Shown here: in pieces, positions 61,339-64,000 of the stretch
Layout of the letters: every line of letters begins with the position of its first letter
Position numbering within the stretch: the first letter of the stretch is position 1
Assembly (NCBI GenBank): GCA_016791265.1
Contig: JAEUMY010000017.1
Span: 1-64,000 of the forward strand
Source of the DNA: Betaproteobacteria bacterium
GTDB lineage: Bacteria; Pseudomonadota; Gammaproteobacteria; Burkholderiales; Usitatibacteraceae
Direction of reading: 5' to 3'
Length of the DNA: 64,000 nt
Notes under the pieces: generated by a model
Databases searched by the model: none
Told to the model about the DNA's origin: nothing
Seen by the model: only the letters and a program-made list of their open reading frames with translations
Translations under genes and position numbers: made by a program

Positions 61339-62658
61339 TTGGCCACACCGACGCCCGGCCGCGTTCAGCGCGCCCCGGAAAACTTTCTCGCCCCGGCGGA
61401 CATCGCCGAGGTCGCGGCTGGCCGCAGGGGATTCCTGCGCGCCGCGCTCGTTGCCGCCAGCGCTGGCGTGGCGGCGACCGCCGCGCGTGCTTCGCAGGGC
61501 GACCCGGCAATTCTCAATCTTCCTGAACACACGCGGGGCCTCGGCCAGCCCGTTGCCGCGCGGGCCTACGGGCTGCCGTCCAAGCACGAAGAGAGCTTGC
61601 AACGCCGCGAGAGCCCCGGCCTCACCCGCGTGGGCGCGGCGTCGGTGTCCTTCGCGCCGCTGCAGGGCTTCTTCGGCATCATCACGCCCAACGGACTGCA
61701 CTTCGAGCGCCACCATCAGGGCTGGTGGGACATCGATCCCACGCGGCATCGGCTGATGATCAACGGCCTCGTCAAAGAGGCGCGCGTCTACACCATGGAC
61801 GACCTGATGCGCCTGCCGTCGGTGTCGCGCATGCATTTCATCGAATGCGGCGCCAATACGGGCATGGAGTGGGGCAACGTCGCGGTGCCCACGGTGCAAT
61901 ACACGCATGGAATGTTGAGCTGTTGCGAGTTCACCGGCGTGCCGCTCTCGGTGCTGCTGGATGAGTGTGGCTTCGACAAGAAACGCGGCAAGTTCGTGCT
62001 GGCCGAAGGCGCGGATGGTTCAAGCATGACGCGCACCATTCCCCTGGATCGCGCGCTGGATGACGTGATCGTGGCGTGGGCCATGAACGGCGAAATGCTG
62101 CGGCCTGAGAACGGCTATCCGCTCAGGCTGGTCGTGCCAGGCATTCAGGGCGTGTCGTGGGTGAAGTGGCTGCGCCGCATCGAGGTGGGGGACAAGCCGT
62201 GGGGCAGCAAGGATGAAGTGCTGCATTACGTGGATCTCATGCCGGACGGGCTGCATCGCCAGTACACGTCGATCCAGGAATGCAAATCGGTCATCACGAC
62301 ACCTTCCGGCGGTCAGCAGCTATTGCAGAAGGGCTTCCACAACGTGAGCGGCATCGCGTGGTCGGGGCGCGGCAAGGTGAAGCGCGTCGACGTGTCGTTC
62401 GATGGCGGCAAGAACTGGCAGACCGCCAGACTGGAGACGCCGGTGCTGACGAAATGCCTCGCCCGCTTCAACATCGGCTGGGAGTGGAAGGGCGGCCCCG
62501 CCATCCTGCAAAGCCGCGCCATGGATGACACGGGCTATGTTCAGCCCAAACTCCGCCAGCTGCGCGAGGTGCGTGGCGCGCGGTCCATTTATCACAACAA
62601 CGCGATCCAGTCGTGGAAAGTCGCGGAGTCGGGCGAGGTGTCCAATGTCCAGGTTTGA
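61339..62658 (+). CDS. soxC: SoxC, sulfite/sulfane dehydrogenase molybdenum subunit
   Basis: 439 residues from a TTG start with GGAGGAG 7 bp upstream. The Tat leader is AAGRRGFLRAALVAAS. The sulfite oxidase-type Moco domain has the molybdenum ligand Cys in MHFIECGANTGMEWGN and PLRLVVPGIQGVSWVKWLRRIEVGD; the C-terminal dimerisation domain has ISGIAW-like VSGIAWSGRGKVKRVDVSFDGGKNW. SoxC with SoxD oxidises the sulfane sulfur bound to SoxY in the periplasm. It overlaps soxD by 14 bp and is probably controlled by the adjacent ArsR protein. Confidence 0.95.
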   Translation: MATPTPGRVQRAPENFLAPADIAEVAAGRRGFLRAALVAASAGVAATAARASQGDPAILNLPEHTRGLGQPVAARAYGLPSKHEESLQRRESPGLTRVGAASVSFAPLQGFFGIITPNGLHFERHHQGWWDIDPTRHRLMINGLVKEARVYTMDDLMRLPSVSRMHFIECGANTGMEWGNVAVPTVQYTHGMLSCCEFTGVPLSVLLDECGFDKKRGKFVLAEGADGSSMTRTIPLDRALDDVIVAWAMNGEMLRPENGYPLRLVVPGIQGVSWVKWLRRIEVGDKPWGSKDEVLHYVDLMPDGLHRQYTSIQECKSVITTPSGGQQLLQKGFHNVSGIAWSGRGKVKRVDVSFDGGKNWQTARLETPVLTKCLARFNIGWEWKGGPAILQSRAMDDTGYVQPKLRQLREVRGARSIYHNNAIQSWKVAESGEVSNVQV

Positions 62659-63688
62659 CCGGCGAGGGCTGGAGACCGGGGGCTGGGGGCTGGTGATCGC
62701 GGCGCTGGTGTGGTGTGCGCTGCCTGCGGTGGCGCAGTCCCGGTTTCCCGGCGTTGGCCGGCCCGCGACACCCGCCGAAGTGAAGGCCTGGGATATCGAC
62801 GTGCGGCCTGACTTCACCGGCCTGCCCAAAGGCTCGGGCAGTGTGGCGCTGGGCATGAAAGTGTGGGACGAGAAGTGCGCGAGCTGTCACGGCACGTTTG
62901 GCGAGAGCAACGAGGTGTTCACGCCCATCGTCGGCGGCACCCGGCCCGACGACATCAAGACCGGCAGAGTCAAGGCGTTGGTCACCGGCGACTATCCGCA
63001 GCGCACCACGCTGATGAAACTCTCCACGCTGTCCAGCCTCTGGGACTACATCAACCGTGCCATGCCGTGGAACGCGCCGAAAAGCCTCACCATCGAGGAG
63101 GTGTATGCGGTGACGGGATACATCCTGCATCTGGGCGACATTGTGCCGGCGGACTTCGTGCTGTCCGATGCGAATATTCGCGAGGTGCAGAACCGGCTGC
63201 CCAACCGCAATGGCAAATCGCAACTGCACGGCCTGTGGGATGTGCGGGGCAAGGGGGATGTGCAGAACGCGGCCTGCATGAAGGAGTGCGAAAAGTCGGT
63301 CACGGTGACGTCATCGCTGCCCGACTATGCGCGAAATGCGCATGGCAATCTCCGGGACCAGAACCGTCTGATCGGCCCCGTGCGTGGGATTGTCACCGCC
63401 TCGCGCGGCGAGGCAGCCCGAACAGTGGCCGCCGCGCATCCGGGCCGGGCGCTTGCCGACCAGCATGCCTGCATGGCCTGTCACGGCGTGACCCACAAGG
63501 TTGTCGGCCCGGCGTTGAACGACGTCAAGGCGAAGTACGCCGGAAAGCTGGATGCTGCGACGCTGGCTGCGAATATTCGCAAGGGTGGCGTGGGCGTGTG
63601 GGGCGCGGTGCCCATGCCGGCGCAGACGGGCTTGTCCGAGGCTGACGCGAAAACGCTGGCCGATTGGATTCTCGCTGGCGCGCAATGA
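62645..63688 (+). CDS. soxD: SoxD, dihaem cytochrome c subunit of sulfane dehydrogenase
   Basis: 347 residues from MSRFDRRGLETGGWGLVIAALVW (signal peptide to about residue 31); the frame is open further upstream inside soxC. Two haem c sites, CASCH (about residue 78) and CMACH (about 280), with axial Met candidates in the MPWNAP and VPMPAQTG segments. It receives electrons from SoxC. Two exact palindrome copies encode Ala-Asn-Ile-Arg, at the start of the inter-haem region and near the second haem domain end. Confidence 0.94.
   Translation: MSRFDRRGLETGGWGLVIAALVWCALPAVAQSRFPGVGRPATPAEVKAWDIDVRPDFTGLPKGSGSVALGMKVWDEKCASCHGTFGESNEVFTPIVGGTRPDDIKTGRVKALVTGDYPQRTTLMKLSTLSSLWDYINRAMPWNAPKSLTIEEVYAVTGYILHLGDIVPADFVLSDANIREVQNRLPNRNGKSQLHGLWDVRGKGDVQNAACMKECEKSVTVTSSLPDYARNAHGNLRDQNRLIGPVRGIVTASRGEAARTVAAAHPGRALADQHACMACHGVTHKVVGPALNDVKAKYAGKLDAATLAANIRKGGVGVWGAVPMPAQTGLSEADAKTLADWILAGAQ
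63170..63181. repeat. GCGAATATTCGC palindrome, copy 25
   Basis: In soxD, encoding Ala-Asn-Ile-Arg in the region after the first haem domain. Confidence 0.95.
63569..63580. repeat. GCGAATATTCGC palindrome, copy 26
   Basis: In soxD, encoding Ala-Asn-Ile-Arg in the second haem domain, 399 bp after copy 25, the closest pair of exact copies in the window. Confidence 0.95.
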
Positions 63689-63756
63689 CAGCGATGCCGA
63701 ATTTGGAACAGAATATTGTCAATCCGCTGTCCCATGAAACCGAGGAGGAAAACACC

Positions 63757-64000
63757 ATGAGCATGAATCGCAGACATTTTCTGAAAGGCACCAGCGGCGC
63801 CACGGTGATGGCGCTTGCCGCCTCGGCCGGCCTGCTTGGCGCGGGCGCCGCAGAGGCCAGCACCTGGAACGAGAACGCGTTCAAGGCCAAGAACCTCAAC
63901 GAGACCGTGAAGGCGCTGGGCGGACAGACGGCGACCGAGTCCAAGGACATCACCATCACCTCGCCCGACATCGCCGAAAACGGTGCGGTCGTGCCGGTTT
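63757..64000 (+). CDS. soxY: SoxY, sulfur-carrier protein, 3' end outside window
   Basis: 81 codons are visible. ATG is preceded by GAGGAGG 8 bp upstream. The Tat leader MSMNRRHFLKGTSGATVMALAASAG and the early mature segment WNENAFKAKNLNETVKALGG followed by ITITSPDIAENGAVVPV match SoxY, whose C-terminal Gly-Gly-Cys-Gly-Gly arm (not in the window) carries sulfur intermediates. It lies 68 bp after soxD in the same direction, so a soxCDYZ order, with soxZAXB presumably beyond the edge, is likely. Confidence 0.88.
   Translation, partial: MSMNRRHFLKGTSGATVMALAASAGLLGAGAAEASTWNENAFKAKNLNETVKALGGQTATESKDITITSPDIAENGAVVPV

Overview
The window is about 64 kb of GC-rich bacterial chromosome, most likely from a free-living betaproteobacterium (Burkholderiales/Nitrosomonadales type). 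The family-level look of the RhlE, TypA, DksA, EnvZ/OmpR, LplT, TsaB/RimI and Sox genes and the high GC third positions support this. I cannot name a genus.

Layout. 1-8149 (minus): a two-partner secretion locus made of two filamentous-haemagglutinin-type exoproteins, one FhaC/ShlB transporter and a parvulin chaperone. 8150-9325: a gene-poor junction with a 22-bp palindrome and a decayed IS30-type transposase. 9326-14559 (minus): a DUF3857/transglutaminase protein, a four-repeat beta/gamma-crystallin protein and an iron-type ABC permease. 14613-16680 (plus): a yybP-ykoY (Mn2+) leader with terminator ahead of a TerC protein, then DksA. 16812-25433: a dienelactone hydrolase relic, a TPMT-like methyltransferase, a secreted peptidase-like hydrolase coupled to a NatAB-type ABC exporter, a Ser/Thr kinase with a TonB-like partner, and a DinG/YoaA helicase. 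25455-31873: a low-GC DUF4145 gene, small enzymes, a TAXI solute-binding protein, a ChrA transporter, a DUF1579-like pair and a WYL regulator. 31982-34351: a translationally coupled YCII/SRPBCC/ArsR operon containing a 39-codon ORF. 34635-41994: CBS protein, EnvZ/OmpR pair, EF-hand protein, esterase and the DUF1800/DUF1501 pair. 42249-47184: tsaB-rimI-UDG, lemA with two TPM proteins, and a DUF6882-like gene behind lplT. 48520-57265: PhoH, Bcp, ArnD-like deacetylase, truncated globin, RhlE, TypA, RmuC. 57282-64000: prolyl oligopeptidase, mobB-moaD-moaE, an ArsR regulator with two cysteines, and soxC-soxD-soxY running off the end.

The most striking signal is not a gene. The perfect 12-bp palindrome GCGAATATTCGC occurs 26 times between 12540 and 63580, about once per 2 kb, where chance predicts about 0.002 copies. 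It lies in all three reading phases of 19 coding sites and in 7 intergenic sites. Near-miss copies are rare, and it is absent from the first 12.5 kb. This resembles the cyanobacterial highly iterated palindrome HIP1 in behaviour but not in sequence. The copy-free first 12.5 kb also carries the secretion locus and the IS30 relic, so it may be a later acquisition.

Regulation visible in the sequence includes two abutting ATTAG-N6-CTAAT operators between the ArsR gene and soxC, a tandem AACC/GGTTA operator before the YCII/SRPBCC operon, TGACA-N5-TGTCA before the WYL regulator, and GTTAC repeats upstream of ompR. Molybdopterin synthesis genes sit next to the molybdenum enzyme SoxC, so this end of the window looks like a sulfur-oxidation module supplied with part of its own cofactor pathway. 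I saw no tRNA, rRNA or CRISPR array.
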